A DNA stretch of 64,000 nucleotides from Vibrio orientalis CIP 102891 = ATCC 33934 (GCF_000176235.1 NZ_ACZV01000004.1:1116001-1180000); one strand, 5' to 3'. Shown: positions 24,236 to 34,020, counted from the stretch's first letter. Translations and numbers: made by a program. The notes: a model not told the origin generated them from the sequence alone.

Positions 24236-26540
24236 TCCTTGGTTTATGGGTAAACGAATAGCAATTGCATGGCTAGGAATGGCGGGACTGTTCTTAGCCA
24301 TGTTGTCCTATCAATGGCTATGGTCAGCGCAATCACCGATTGAAACTGACATCCTCAAACTGCTACCTAAAAACCAACAGAACCCTGTGGCAGAGCAAGC
24401 TTTCGAGGCCGTTTCAAATAACCTTAGTGATAAGGTCGTGTTTGTTGTTACTGCGCCTGAAAGTCAAAACAGCTACGCGGCAGCAGGCAAACTGGCTCAA
24501 GAGCTTAGTGATACTGGCTTATTCGCTGACGTGGTTGGCCAAGTTGATGAAAAGCAGCAAAGTCTCTGGGCCGCCTATTACTTCCAGCACCGCTTTCAGC
24601 AACTCACTGAAGCGCAACGTCAACGCTTAACCCAGCAGCCCCAGGCGCAAGTCCAATATGTCTTACAGTCAATCTATAACCCGTTTTCTGGCGTAACAGG
24701 CAATGAGCTTAACAGCGACCCATTTTTGATTTTTCGCGACTACCTTTCACAGCTCACCCAACTTAGCAGTGCCTTTACCCTCAACAATGGCTTTCTCTCT
24801 ACAAGCTACCAAGGGCAAGAGTACATACTGGTCACTGCAACCCTAAAAGATTCCCCCTACAGCCTTAATGCACAAAACGGTGTGGGTACGATCCAACAAA
24901 TTGAGCAAAGCCTGACTGAGCAATATCAAGTTGAGTTTTATCATACTGGGGTTCTATTCTACGCTGAATTCGGCACACAAAGCGCCAAATCTGAGATCAG
25001 CACCATTGGACTGTTTTCTTTGCTCGGTGTCGTCGTCCTAATCATCGGCGTATTTCGCAGTGCTGCCCCTCTTTCACTGGCATTGCTCTCGATCACGATT
25101 GGTTTGATTGCCGCACTCTCGGTGACAACATGGCTATTTGGTACCGTTCATCTATTTAGTTTAGTGTTTGGCGCAAGCCTAATTGGCGTTTCCATCGACT
25201 ATGCGTTTCATTACCTCACCGAACGTTTAGCTGCCGGTAACCAATGGGATAGCAAAAAAGGATTAAAGCATATCTTTGCTGCCATCACGATGGGCCTACT
25301 GACAAGTCTAATTGGCTATATGGGGATGCTGATCGCCCCATTCCCTGGCCTGCAACAGTTAGCGCTATTTTCATCGATTGGCTTAGCAGCAGCCTATGCC
25401 ACCGTTGTAGCTTGGTACCCAATCCTTGCGGTTAAACCAAGTAAAACCAGACCACTTCCCGGCCAGACTATTTGGCAACACTGGCTCAATGTGTGGTCGA
25501 AGCCAATGGTGCGCCGAGCACTACCGCTTACGTGTCTGATTGTGGCATTAGTTCCGCTGGCTAACCTTCAATATGATGATGATATTCGCCAGCTTCAAGC
25601 AATGCCTGAATCGTTGAAGCAGCAAGAAACCTTTATCTCACAACTGAGTGGCTTAAACTCATCACAACAAATGGTGGTCGTCACTGCTGATGATGATGAG
25701 CAGCTTTTGCAAAAACTCGAAGCCTTTAATAACCAACTGATGCAATGGCAAAACCAAGGTGTGATTGAAGGTTTTCAGAGCCTCACGCAATACATTAGCT
25801 CAACAGCAACTCAAAAGGCTGACTATGAGCTGATTGAAGACTTGTACCGTAACCAAGGCCCTGTACTGGCCAGTATGCTAAAGCTCACCGACGTTCCGCA
25901 GTTAACTCAAACCTTAGAACCAGTCTCTCTGCAAGATTATTTGACTCACTCCGTTTCCGAGCCTGTTCGTTTTCTCTATGTCGGTAACGTTGAGGGCAAA
26001 GTCGCAAGTGTCGTGCTGCTTAAAGAGCTAAACAATATCGAAACAGTCAAAGAGTATGTCGCCTACCAGCCAGATATGAGCTACCTAAACAAAGCGGCTG
26101 AAATCTCCGCTCTGTTTGCTGATTACCGTATCAAGGTGATGGAGCTTATCGCCGTGGCCTTATTGGTCATTAGTGGCGTGCTGACCAAGCGCTATGGCTT
26201 TACCCATGCAATTACGATTCTGATTCCGTCACTGATTGCTTGTGTCGCGGGACTTTCCGCAGCATCTGCGATTGGATCGACACTGAATCTGTTCAATTTA
26301 CTCGCACTTATTCTCATTATTGGGATTGGCATCGACTACACACTGTTTTTTGCTGAAAAAGCACGTAGCCCTAGTACATTACTCGCGATCACCTTATCTG
26401 CTATGACAACACTATTGTCATTTGGCCTACTGTCACTCAGTGAGACTCACGCCATTCATAGCTTTGGTATCACTGTACTCAGTGGCATCTTTGTCGCTTG
26501 GCTGCTGTCCCCATTAGCAATTAAAGAGAGGCACTCGTGA
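24207..26540 (+). CDS. apeM: MMPL/RND-family exporter of the aryl polyene cluster
   Basis: 777 residues with the two-fold RND layout: one N-terminal helix, a large periplasmic loop (~45-260), a helix bundle (~265-405), a second helix and loop (~430-650), and a final bundle. The amphipathic IGVSIDYAFHY and IGIGIDYTLFF segments in the matching helices of each half are the proton-relay positions typical of MMPL transporters. It likely extracts the lipid-linked polyene from the inner membrane using the proton gradient. The start at 24207 follows an AAGGA site. Confidence 0.87.
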   Translation: MLKSNSSTSDPWFMGKRIAIAWLGMAGLFLAMLSYQWLWSAQSPIETDILKLLPKNQQNPVAEQAFEAVSNNLSDKVVFVVTAPESQNSYAAAGKLAQELSDTGLFADVVGQVDEKQQSLWAAYYFQHRFQQLTEAQRQRLTQQPQAQVQYVLQSIYNPFSGVTGNELNSDPFLIFRDYLSQLTQLSSAFTLNNGFLSTSYQGQEYILVTATLKDSPYSLNAQNGVGTIQQIEQSLTEQYQVEFYHTGVLFYAEFGTQSAKSEISTIGLFSLLGVVVLIIGVFRSAAPLSLALLSITIGLIAALSVTTWLFGTVHLFSLVFGASLIGVSIDYAFHYLTERLAAGNQWDSKKGLKHIFAAITMGLLTSLIGYMGMLIAPFPGLQQLALFSSIGLAAAYATVVAWYPILAVKPSKTRPLPGQTIWQHWLNVWSKPMVRRALPLTCLIVALVPLANLQYDDDIRQLQAMPESLKQQETFISQLSGLNSSQQMVVVTADDDEQLLQKLEAFNNQLMQWQNQGVIEGFQSLTQYISSTATQKADYELIEDLYRNQGPVLASMLKLTDVPQLTQTLEPVSLQDYLTHSVSEPVRFLYVGNVEGKVASVVLLKELNNIETVKEYVAYQPDMSYLNKAAEISALFADYRIKVMELIAVALLVISGVLTKRYGFTHAITILIPSLIACVAGLSAASAIGSTLNLFNLLALILIIGIGIDYTLFFAEKARSPSTLLAITLSAMTTLLSFGLLSLSETHAIHSFGITVLSGIFVAWLLSPLAIKERHS

Positions 26541-27163
26541 AACTGGTTCATATAACAAAAACACTAACCGTGATCGCGATGTGCGGTGTGCTTGCTGCCT
26601 GCGCCTCTAAGCCTAAGGACACCACACCACAAGTTGAAATCGCGCAAGGTCAAATGGTTAATCTGCCCTCGCCTAGCTCTCTTGGTTATGGCCTGAATGC
26701 TAGTCAACTGATCACCGCAACTTGGACAGTTGATGACAATGCGCGCTCAGAGCAATTACCTGTTCAACTTCAAGTCAGCGCAGATAAGTTGGTACTCGCA
26801 GGGTTTTCTTCTTGGGGAACGCGTATCTTGTCGCTGACTTATCAAGATGATGCGATAACCAGTGATGTTCTAACCGGATTAGGCAGCGCGCTTCCCGCAC
26901 CAGAACAGGTACTATTTAATCTAATGATCACTCTCTGGCCCTCTTCTGCTTGGGAAGGTCCTTTAAATGAGGTAAGGTGGCAAGTGATTGATAAAGCAGA
27001 CTCTCGAGCGATTTTCGATAGCAATGGCACTCAAATTATCGACATAAAATACGGTAACAATGAGAAGCTAGATGGAGAAATTATCTTTCACCATCTCATT
27101 GATGGCTACACTATAAAAGTGAATACGCTCCAGTATCAACAAGTACAACTGACACCGCAGTAA
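26537..27163 (+). CDS. apeN: DUF3261 outer-membrane lipoprotein of the aryl polyene cluster
   Basis: 208 residues, GTG start overlapping the apeM stop (GTGA). Signal peptide with lipobox VLAAC (Cys ~22). The mature domain is beta-rich and of the DUF3261 type found in all APE clusters, analogous in position and possibly fold to LolB, so an outer-membrane receptor for the pigment is inferred. No catalytic motif. Confidence 0.8.
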   Translation: MKLVHITKTLTVIAMCGVLAACASKPKDTTPQVEIAQGQMVNLPSPSSLGYGLNASQLITATWTVDDNARSEQLPVQLQVSADKLVLAGFSSWGTRILSLTYQDDAITSDVLTGLGSALPAPEQVLFNLMITLWPSSAWEGPLNEVRWQVIDKADSRAIFDSNGTQIIDIKYGNNEKLDGEIIFHHLIDGYTIKVNTLQYQQVQLTPQ

Positions 27164-27168
27164 TATCC

Positions 27169-28356
27169 ATGACAACAAACATTTCTAGACCCATTTTTAT
27201 ACAAAGTTGTGGCTTTCACAGTGCGATGGGCTCAGCCGAGTCTGAAATCCATCAATGTTTAAATGGTCAGCAGCAAGCGAACATGGTGACAGACACTCGC
27301 AGCTTAAATACTGGAGCGGCAACTGTCGTTGGCCAAGTGAGTAAATCACTGCCTGCAATTCCAACACACCTGAGCAAATTCAATACGCGCAACAACCAAT
27401 TGGCTCTCTCAGCGCTACTGCAAATCGAAGAGAGTGTTCAGCAAGCAATTGAGCAGTTTGGTCATTCGCGAATTGCAGTTGTGATCGGAACTAGCACCTC
27501 TGGAATCTCTGATGGAGAGGTGGCCTATCAACAGAAAATTAAATCTGATGAGTTTCCAAGTGACTACCACTACCGCAAGCAAGAGTTAGGCAATACCAGC
27601 GAGTTTATCGCCCAATACTTCGACCTATCAGGCCCTTGCTATGCGGTATCAACAGCATGTTCATCAAGTGGTCGAGTGTTTATTACCGCTCAGCGTTTAC
27701 TTCGCAGTGGTATTGTCGATGCCGTCATCGTCGGTGGTGTCGATACCCTTTGCCGTCTGACATTAAATGGTTTTCATGGCCTAGAGGCGCTATCTCAAAC
27801 CTTATGTCAGCCATTTAGTGCTAACCGCAACGGCATCAACATCGGCGAGTCAGCCGCGTTGATGTTGCTCAGCAATGAACCCTCAACGGTCGCACTTCTT
27901 GGAGCCGGAGACAGCTCTGACGCTCACCATATTTCAGCGCCTCACCCCGAGGGCAATGGTGCGGAAGTGGCGATGCAAAAAGCGCTCACTGATGCTAGTT
28001 TGACGGCTGATGACATCGGATATATCAACGCCCATGGAACCGCAACCCCGCTCAACGACAGCATGGAAAGCAAAGCCATCTATCGACTGTTTGGCTCAAA
28101 GGTGCCAGTCAGTTCAACAAAACCGCTTACTGGTCATACTCTTGGCGCAGCTAGCGCTACTGAAGCCGCCATTGCATGGCACATTTTAAAACATGATTTA
28201 GAGCTACCAATTCAGCATTGCCAAGATAAAGCTGACGATATTGAAGTTTCACTGGTTGAAGCTCCGACTAAACTGGCGGGCAAAGCAATTTTAAGCAACT
28301 CTTTTGCTTTTGGTGGTAATAACATTAGTCTAATTTTTGGTTACACCCATGACTAA
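27169..28356 (+). CDS. apeO: Beta-ketoacyl-ACP synthase, ApeO type (elongating KS)
   Basis: 395 residues, full FabB/FabF fold. Catalytic Cys164 in STACSSSGRV, His in NAHGTATPLND and His in TGHTLGAASATEA complete the triad. It elongates the polyene by decarboxylative condensation with malonyl-ACP. In Xenorhabdus ApeO works with the cysteine-less ApeC, which is also present here at the start of the operon. Overlaps the next gene by eight bases. Confidence 0.87.
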   Translation: MTTNISRPIFIQSCGFHSAMGSAESEIHQCLNGQQQANMVTDTRSLNTGAATVVGQVSKSLPAIPTHLSKFNTRNNQLALSALLQIEESVQQAIEQFGHSRIAVVIGTSTSGISDGEVAYQQKIKSDEFPSDYHYRKQELGNTSEFIAQYFDLSGPCYAVSTACSSSGRVFITAQRLLRSGIVDAVIVGGVDTLCRLTLNGFHGLEALSQTLCQPFSANRNGINIGESAALMLLSNEPSTVALLGAGDSSDAHHISAPHPEGNGAEVAMQKALTDASLTADDIGYINAHGTATPLNDSMESKAIYRLFGSKVPVSSTKPLTGHTLGAASATEAAIAWHILKHDLELPIQHCQDKADDIEVSLVEAPTKLAGKAILSNSFAFGGNNISLIFGYTHD

Positions 28357-28813
28357 CTTCCCTTCAATTGATCAACTATTGCCGCATGACGATCCGATGA
28401 TTCTGATCGACGAAGCGCTAGATATTCAAGCAGACAGCATTCATTGCCAAGTAGAGATCGGGGCTAAAAACCCGTTCTTCGACCAAGAGTCGCAAACTTT
28501 ACCGGCTTACGTCGGTATCGAGTTTATGGCTCAGTCCGTCGCCGCTTGGTCTGGCTATCACTCTTTACAAAAAGGCGAACAGCCACCGATTGGCTTCCTA
28601 CTTGGCAGCCGTCGTTACTCTTCTCATTGCGATAGATTCCAAAATGGACAGCGTCTTGATGTTTTTGCTGAAAAAGTAATGGAAGATAACGGAATGGCAG
28701 TATTCACGGCACGTATCGAATTCGAACAACAAATAATGGCAAGCTGCCAACTCAACGTATACGTACCAACAGAAGAAAAATTACAAGAAATGAAAATCAG
28801 GAGTCAACAATGA
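28349..28813 (+). CDS. apeP: Hot-dog fold dehydratase, ApeP type
   Basis: 154 residues from the ATG at 28349 (a TTG 12 bases earlier is less likely). Sequence PSIDQLLPHDDPMILIDEAL and VGIEFMAQSVAAWSGYH resembles the 3-hydroxydecanoyl-ACP dehydratase group; the PHxxPM-type loop and the Glu in GIEFMAQ are the likely active site. Forms the dehydratase with ApeI and gives trans double bonds in the polyene. Its TGA overlaps the next ATG. Confidence 0.83.
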   Translation: MTNFPSIDQLLPHDDPMILIDEALDIQADSIHCQVEIGAKNPFFDQESQTLPAYVGIEFMAQSVAAWSGYHSLQKGEQPPIGFLLGSRRYSSHCDRFQNGQRLDVFAEKVMEDNGMAVFTARIEFEQQIMASCQLNVYVPTEEKLQEMKIRSQQ

Positions 28814-29535
28814 CCCGACAAGTACTAGTCACAGGTGCAAGTAAAGGGATTGGCAAAGCGATCGCTACCCAGCTTGCGACAGATGGATTTACCATTGTTG
28901 TCCACTATATGGGCGATATGAAGGGTGCCCAAGACACCCTAGATACCATCGAGAAAAACGGTGGCAATGGTCGTCTAATTCAATTTGATATCAGCAATCG
29001 CGAAGAGTGTCGTGAAAAGCTTGAAGCCGATATTGAACAAAATGGCGCATACTATGGCGTAGTAAACAATGCCGGCATCACCCGTGATACCGCCTTCCCT
29101 GCGATGACTGAAGAAGAGTGGGACGGTGTTATCCATACCAACCTAGATAGCTTCTACAACGTACTGCACCCTTGTGTGATGCCAATGGTACAAAAACGCA
29201 AAGGTGGTCGAATTGTGACCCTAGCATCTGTATCTGGCTTAATGGGTAACCGTGGTCAAACCAACTACAGCGCCGCAAAAGCCGGCGTGATTGGTGCAAC
29301 CAAGTCACTGGCGCTAGAGCTCGCTAAGCGTAAAATTACCGTTAACTGTGTCGCTCCGGGTCTGATTGATACCGGTATGGTTGATGAGCACGTCAAAGAA
29401 CACGCGATGCCACAGATTCCACTGCGTCGTATGGGCGAACCTGAAGAAGTGGCAGGCCTTGTTAGCTACCTAATGTCAGACATCGCAGGTTACGTGACTC
29501 GCCAAGTTATCTCGGTAAATGGAGGCCTAGTATGA
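28810..29535 (+). CDS. apeQ: 3-oxoacyl-ACP reductase (FabG-like short-chain dehydrogenase)
   Basis: 241 residues, classical SDR. NADPH-binding TGASKGIG (8-15), NNAG (86-89), catalytic Ser about 140-142, Tyr153 and Lys157 in YSAAK. Reduces the beta-keto group after each condensation. ATGA overlap with apeP and with apeR. Confidence 0.9.
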   Translation: MTRQVLVTGASKGIGKAIATQLATDGFTIVVHYMGDMKGAQDTLDTIEKNGGNGRLIQFDISNREECREKLEADIEQNGAYYGVVNNAGITRDTAFPAMTEEEWDGVIHTNLDSFYNVLHPCVMPMVQKRKGGRIVTLASVSGLMGNRGQTNYSAAKAGVIGATKSLALELAKRKITVNCVAPGLIDTGMVDEHVKEHAMPQIPLRRMGEPEEVAGLVSYLMSDIAGYVTRQVISVNGGLV

Positions 29536-30755
29536 GCCGCCGCGTAGTAGTGACTGGCATGTCAGGTGTCACCGCGTTTGGTAACGACTGGCAAACGGTA
29601 GAACCTAAGCTTCGAGCTTGTGAGAATGCTACCCAATACATGGAATCTTACGAGCAATATGATGGCCTAAATACCAAACTGGCCGCGCCTGTTGATGACT
29701 TTGAGCTGCCAAAGCATTACAAACGTAAACAAGTTCGCGGCATGGGCCGAGTCTCTAAGCTCGCCACTGTGGCAACTGAGAATGCCCTTATTCAATCAGG
29801 ACTGATTGGTAACGATGTTCTGACTAACGGCCAAACGGGTATTGCCTACGGTTCATCAACAGGCAGTACTGATGCGATTGGTGCCTTCGGCGTCATGCTC
29901 AATGACAAAACCACCAAAGCGATCACCGCGACTACTTACGTGCAAATGATGCCGCATACGACTGCGGTTAACGTTGGTCTATTCTTCGGCCTAAAAGGTC
30001 GTGTGATTCCCACCAGCAGCGCGTGTACATCGGGCAGCCAAGCGATCGGTTACGCTTATGAAGCCATCAAACACGGCTACCAAACTGTAATGGTGGCAGG
30101 TGGCGGCGAAGAGCTTTGCCCTACCGAATCAGCGGTATTTGATACCCTGTTTGCGACCAGCTTAAAGAACGAAGCGCCAAAGTCTACACCACGCCCTTAT
30201 GACAGCCACCGTGATGGCCTAGTGATTGGTGAAGGTGCTGGTACGCTAGTACTGGAAGAGTATGAACATGCGAAAGCGCGCGGTGCGAAGATCTACGCTG
30301 AGATCATCGGTTTTGCCAGCAACTGCGATGCTGCCCACGTCACTCAACCACAAATGGAAACCATGCAAATCTGTATGGAAATGGCGATGCAAGATGCAGG
30401 CATTGAACCTGAGAAGATCGATTACGTTTCGGCGCACGGCACAGCAACTGACCGCGGTGACATCGCAGAGAGTAATGCAACTGCCAACGCTCTGGGTAAA
30501 GTGCCAATCAGTTCATTGAAGAGCTACTTTGGCCATACGCTTGGGGCGTGTGGCGCGATTGAAGCTTGGTTAAGCCTAGAGATGATGCACACAGGCTGGT
30601 TTAGCCCAACACTCAACCTTGAGTCGCTAGACGAGCAATGTGGCAACTTAGACTACATTACTGGTTCAGGCCGTGAACTAGAGGTTGAATACTTAATGAG
30701 TAACAACTTTGCATTTGGTGGCATCAACACTTCGATCATCTTTAAGAAGATCTAA
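29532..30755 (+). CDS. apeR: Beta-ketoacyl-ACP synthase, ApeR type (second full KS)
   Basis: 407 residues; Cys165 in SSACTSGSQ, His in SAHGTATDRGD and His in FGHTLGACGAIEA give a complete triad. A second intact ketosynthase beside ApeO suggests a separate role, such as the first condensation on the aryl starter; in the Xenorhabdus work this was the proposal for ApeR. Last gene of the operon, followed by a strong terminator. Confidence 0.87.
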   Translation: MSRRVVVTGMSGVTAFGNDWQTVEPKLRACENATQYMESYEQYDGLNTKLAAPVDDFELPKHYKRKQVRGMGRVSKLATVATENALIQSGLIGNDVLTNGQTGIAYGSSTGSTDAIGAFGVMLNDKTTKAITATTYVQMMPHTTAVNVGLFFGLKGRVIPTSSACTSGSQAIGYAYEAIKHGYQTVMVAGGGEELCPTESAVFDTLFATSLKNEAPKSTPRPYDSHRDGLVIGEGAGTLVLEEYEHAKARGAKIYAEIIGFASNCDAAHVTQPQMETMQICMEMAMQDAGIEPEKIDYVSAHGTATDRGDIAESNATANALGKVPISSLKSYFGHTLGACGAIEAWLSLEMMHTGWFSPTLNLESLDEQCGNLDYITGSGRELEVEYLMSNNFAFGGINTSIIFKKI

Positions 30756-30779
30756 TTTCTCTAGTTGCCATAAATGAGA

Positions 30780-30810
30780 AAACGGACTGGTCATTGCCAG
30801 TCCGTTTTTG
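30780..30810 (+). terminator. Terminator of the aryl polyene operon
   Basis: AAACGGACTGG and CCAGTCCGTTT flank a 6-base loop, followed by a T run; 25 bases past the apeR stop. Confidence 0.92.
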
Positions 30811-30909
30811 TTTATTCGCGTATTGTTTATTAGTGTAGGGATTCTCGATTGAACTAATATTGGCGTCCCTACTCCAACCAATATTACACATCTCCCGTAG
30901 CCACTATCT

Positions 30910-32097
30910 ATGTCTCTATTATTGCTCTCTACTGCGCTCATTGCCTCTACCGACTCAACACTTAAATACCAAATCGAACCGACTTCTACTGGCCATGACG
31001 CCGTAACCGTCAGCGTTGAGACAAACTCCCTTGGAACGTTTCACGCTCTGCCAGCAAGAACACTCGCCAACGACACGCAACCCACTTTATTCTGCGTTAC
31101 TGCGAATGGAAGCCAGACTGCGATTGAGTACCAAACGCCTATCCAATGTGACCATGTCACTTGGCAACTGCCGCTTGCGGCGATAGGCAAAGACGGCTTC
31201 GATATCGCTAAACAAATCGATAGCTACGAGCCAATCAAGGGCTGGAGTTTTGTTAGTGAATTTAACTCCCTTCCACGTTTTGCTACGCACAATGATGAGC
31301 TTATTCCCGCGCAAGTTTGCTCCCCTGACAATCAATGTGGCTGGATGCCTGATGCCGACCGACCACCGCTGTTTGTTGTTTGGGGTCTTAAGCCAGTCGA
31401 GCTAAACATCAATGGAAAAACGATTAAGGTCACCACGGACACCGAGCAGATTTTGCAAACTATGGACGACTGGAAACCTGCACTTGAGTCCCAGTTGAAT
31501 TACCTTATAAGCCTGTTTCCTGACAGTTCGGTGAATCAGTGGGATATCGCTTTCTTTAGCCGAGATAAACAAGCTGGCAGCGTCAGTGGCGCCGCCGGAA
31601 GCAATAAAATTCTTATCAATGCCATCTTAGACAATGGTCAGTTCGAAGATGATGAAATGCCGATGCTGCTTAAGATAGCGGCTCACGAATCAATGCATTT
31701 ACTCGACACCTCTTCACCGTTGTGGGCATCTGAAAGCCTTGCTGAATACTATGCCATCAAGTCTCTCGATAAAACTCAATATAAGTTCACAGACCCGAAA
31801 GCTCAGTGGGACGGTTTTGCTCAAAGCTTTCCTTTCGCATCAACCGGACTTTTTGAAGCCAGCAATCTTGTATCGACGGAACAGCAGTATCAATATTACC
31901 CACTGTTTTACGTCAAGGGCCCTGCGTTTTGGCAAGCGCTCGACCAGAGCCTAATGGATAAAGGGGAGAGTTTAGATTCGCGATTACCGACTCTGACTTA
32001 CAACAAAGATGGCAGCCTTTCTGAAGCTTCCATCGGGGAACTAACCAAGATTATCGGCAAGAAAAAGTGGGATGAGCTTACGAAGCTGTACCTATAA
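30910..32097 (+). CDS. Putative gluzincin-type zinc metallopeptidase
   Basis: 395 residues. A short hydrophobic start (LLLLSTALIAS) may be a signal peptide. A beta-rich N-terminal half with four Cys (61, 80, 137, 143) is followed by a catalytic-like half with His259-Glu260-x-x-His263 (HESMH) and a downstream WASESLAEYYA in which Glu275 is the likely third zinc ligand, as in M1/M61 peptidases. The family is not recognised exactly; M61 (glycyl aminopeptidase) is the closest arrangement. It is separated from the APE operon by a terminator, so it is probably independent. The start codon is uncertain because no strong ribosome site is visible. Confidence 0.65.
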   Translation: MSLLLLSTALIASTDSTLKYQIEPTSTGHDAVTVSVETNSLGTFHALPARTLANDTQPTLFCVTANGSQTAIEYQTPIQCDHVTWQLPLAAIGKDGFDIAKQIDSYEPIKGWSFVSEFNSLPRFATHNDELIPAQVCSPDNQCGWMPDADRPPLFVVWGLKPVELNINGKTIKVTTDTEQILQTMDDWKPALESQLNYLISLFPDSSVNQWDIAFFSRDKQAGSVSGAAGSNKILINAILDNGQFEDDEMPMLLKIAAHESMHLLDTSSPLWASESLAEYYAIKSLDKTQYKFTDPKAQWDGFAQSFPFASTGLFEASNLVSTEQQYQYYPLFYVKGPAFWQALDQSLMDKGESLDSRLPTLTYNKDGSLSEASIGELTKIIGKKKWDELTKLYL

Positions 32098-32215
32098 CTA
32101 GAATGGATTGGTGAGCAGTATATCTACCGTTCACCAGTTTATAGGCATTACAAATCCGCCAACAAAGTTTTGGACAAAAATGATTTAGAAAGCTAAAGAT
32201 TTAAATCAATTATTC

Positions 32216-33439
32216 TTACTGTACACCTCTTTTAGGGGCTAATTTAAGAATTGAATCGACGATCTTTTCACCATTATTTTCAACTGCCTCTATAACGGTG
32301 ATATCTTGCTGTATGCAGCTCAAAAACTCAGTGTGGCTATACTCTATTATAAAACAAAGCAACAACCGTTCTAATTCAGGTGTTGCTGTTACATACCATG
32401 GCCAAGGAAACTCATCAGCTTTCTGCGGTAAAATAACTAAACACTCTGACACCGAGATCGGTACTACGATAAAAGGCTCACTATTTATACTAGTGAAGAT
32501 GTTGCACGTATCTGGTAGTGCGATGGCTTTGTGTGGAGAACGAATAAGAACCCATTGGTTATCAAAAAGCGGCTTAGATAGCTTTCGATACACTTCATGA
32601 TTGTTGAAAATACTTTCATAAATGAATTGAACATGGCTAGTATCATTAGCTTTTTCTACTCCATAGTGCTGCTCAATGACAGGTTTCAACTTTGCATTGT
32701 GTGACTCGATAAATGCTGGGTCTCTAATATGTTGAATAACAATAAAACCAACCAACGCCTGCTTCTGAGGCATATTGAGAGGCTCAACTTTTAAGACTTT
32801 TTCTATGGGGATAGAAGCATCACCTTCCACTAACCCGAAATATGCCTCTAACCTATCCGAGTACAGATTTCGAACAAATCCCCACTTACCAAATGAAGTA
32901 TCTATATAGTTGACAACTCCTTTTGATATTGAGTTCTTTCTGATTATGCCCTTTTCCGACCAATACTTTTTAATAAATGATTTAGGGATGAAGTGATTGT
33001 CTCTTACTTTATTAATTTTCAAAGCCTTTGCTGATGAAGGTGTATTCTCTTTTTCAAGCGCTGCTCTTGTTTTTAATTTCCAACGGTTATTATATTTTTC
33101 TAGCCATACATTTTCGGCTAGAATTTTTCCTGTATTCAGTATCTTTTGTTGCCCGAATTCACCTAAACAATGTTCTCTTTCTAATTCTAAATCAATGTCA
33201 TTTGGCAGTAGTTCAGAGGTTTGAGCTTCAATGACCTTAGATTCAATGTAGTTCCTCAACTTAGCGAGTTCGAGGATCATTTCTTCTCGTAAGTTGATGT
33301 GAAGCTCTGTCATTTGAGGTACAGAAATCCTGTCCATTTCATGGAATATCTGATCCACGACTTCTCCCCAGATCTCAACCAATGCTTGTGCTTGTTTATC
33401 GTCAGTACCCGAAAACAATTCGCATAAGCGTTTTTTCAT
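32216..33439 (-). CDS. DUF4238 protein, AT-rich, accessory-like
   Basis: 407 residues from the ATG at 33439 (AGGAGA site). Residues ~1-130 are charged and predicted helical. The conserved DUF4238 block begins at about 145 (NHFIPKSFIKKYW), followed by IQHIRDPAFIESH and a C-terminal ~120 residues of mixed strands. No catalytic motif is certain; the family is scattered among bacteria with no assigned function. Base composition is clearly more AT-rich than neighbouring genes, suggesting recent acquisition. It is a lone gene with no obvious partner. Confidence 0.75.
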   Translation of the reverse strand: MKKRLCELFSGTDDKQAQALVEIWGEVVDQIFHEMDRISVPQMTELHINLREEMILELAKLRNYIESKVIEAQTSELLPNDIDLELEREHCLGEFGQQKILNTGKILAENVWLEKYNNRWKLKTRAALEKENTPSSAKALKINKVRDNHFIPKSFIKKYWSEKGIIRKNSISKGVVNYIDTSFGKWGFVRNLYSDRLEAYFGLVEGDASIPIEKVLKVEPLNMPQKQALVGFIVIQHIRDPAFIESHNAKLKPVIEQHYGVEKANDTSHVQFIYESIFNNHEVYRKLSKPLFDNQWVLIRSPHKAIALPDTCNIFTSINSEPFIVVPISVSECLVILPQKADEFPWPWYVTATPELERLLLCFIIEYSHTEFLSCIQQDITVIEAVENNGEKIVDSILKLAPKRGVQ

Positions 33440-33696
33440 GAAATCTCCTGTGAATATATTGAACCACAATTATAAATATCATATAGAAAATAAGGGACTG
33501 ATTGAAAAATTTCCGACTAGGCTGAGAAGTTACAACTCATTTTGGGGCAAAGGCGATTTAACCAAAACAGCTAAGGTATACCCTAGCCTTAAATTGGCAA
33601 GCGTTAATCGTCCTGCTTTAGAGGACTGACATTAGCCTTCAGGCTTTATATCAAAACTAGTAAAACAAAGTCTCAAGTTTCCACCACAAACTCAAA
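33440..33696. other. Intergenic stretch upstream of the DUF4238 gene
   Basis: 257 bp. A 63-codon ORF across part of it has no ribosome site or recognisable product. I see no repeat, RNA gene or attachment site; the stretch could be decayed sequence left by insertion of the AT-rich gene. Confidence 0.4.
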
Positions 33697-34020
33697 TCAC
33701 TTCCTTTGATGACCGTGCTCGCGATTTTGCTGTGTATCGTAACTGATTTGCTTACCTACATTCTTCAGTTGGACCCCAACTTTATTAAACGCATTTTGGA
33801 TAGTTGCTGAGACATGCTGTTGACCTTCTCCCTCCAAAAAACTTGCTCTATCTTGGTTCGTTTCGAATACACAGACTATTTCTAAGCTTTGTGGAAAAGA
33901 GGAGAGTTTGACCGTATGAGTCACCCAAAGAAAACCATCGTAGCCTTTTAACGTATCTTCACAAACTTCGGTTAAAACGTCTCGAATTTGATTTTCAGTC
34001 TTCTTGTCTGTTTTACGCAT
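33697..34020 (-). CDS. Conserved small protein of unknown function
   Basis: 107 residues. The N-terminus is basic and helical (MRKTDKKTENQIRDVLTEVCE), followed by a segment with GFLWVTH and LEIVCVFETN and a basic C-terminal tail ending GHQRK. I remember similar Vibrio and Shewanella proteins labelled as Fis-family regulators, but no Fis helix-turn-helix is evident, so the label is not adopted. No signal peptide or transmembrane segment. Confidence 0.6.
   Translation of the reverse strand: MRKTDKKTENQIRDVLTEVCEDTLKGYDGFLWVTHTVKLSSFPQSLEIVCVFETNQDRASFLEGEGQQHVSATIQNAFNKVGVQLKNVGKQISYDTQQNREHGHQRK

Noticed and set aside
33438-33629. 63-codon plus-strand ORF upstream of the DUF4238 gene
   Set aside because: No ribosome site, no recognisable product, and it overlaps the start of the DUF4238 gene.
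33520-33640. Possible integron attC-like or insertion remnant
   Set aside because: Only a 5-bp inverted repeat (GTCCT/AGGAC) is present and no VCR-like core sites were found.
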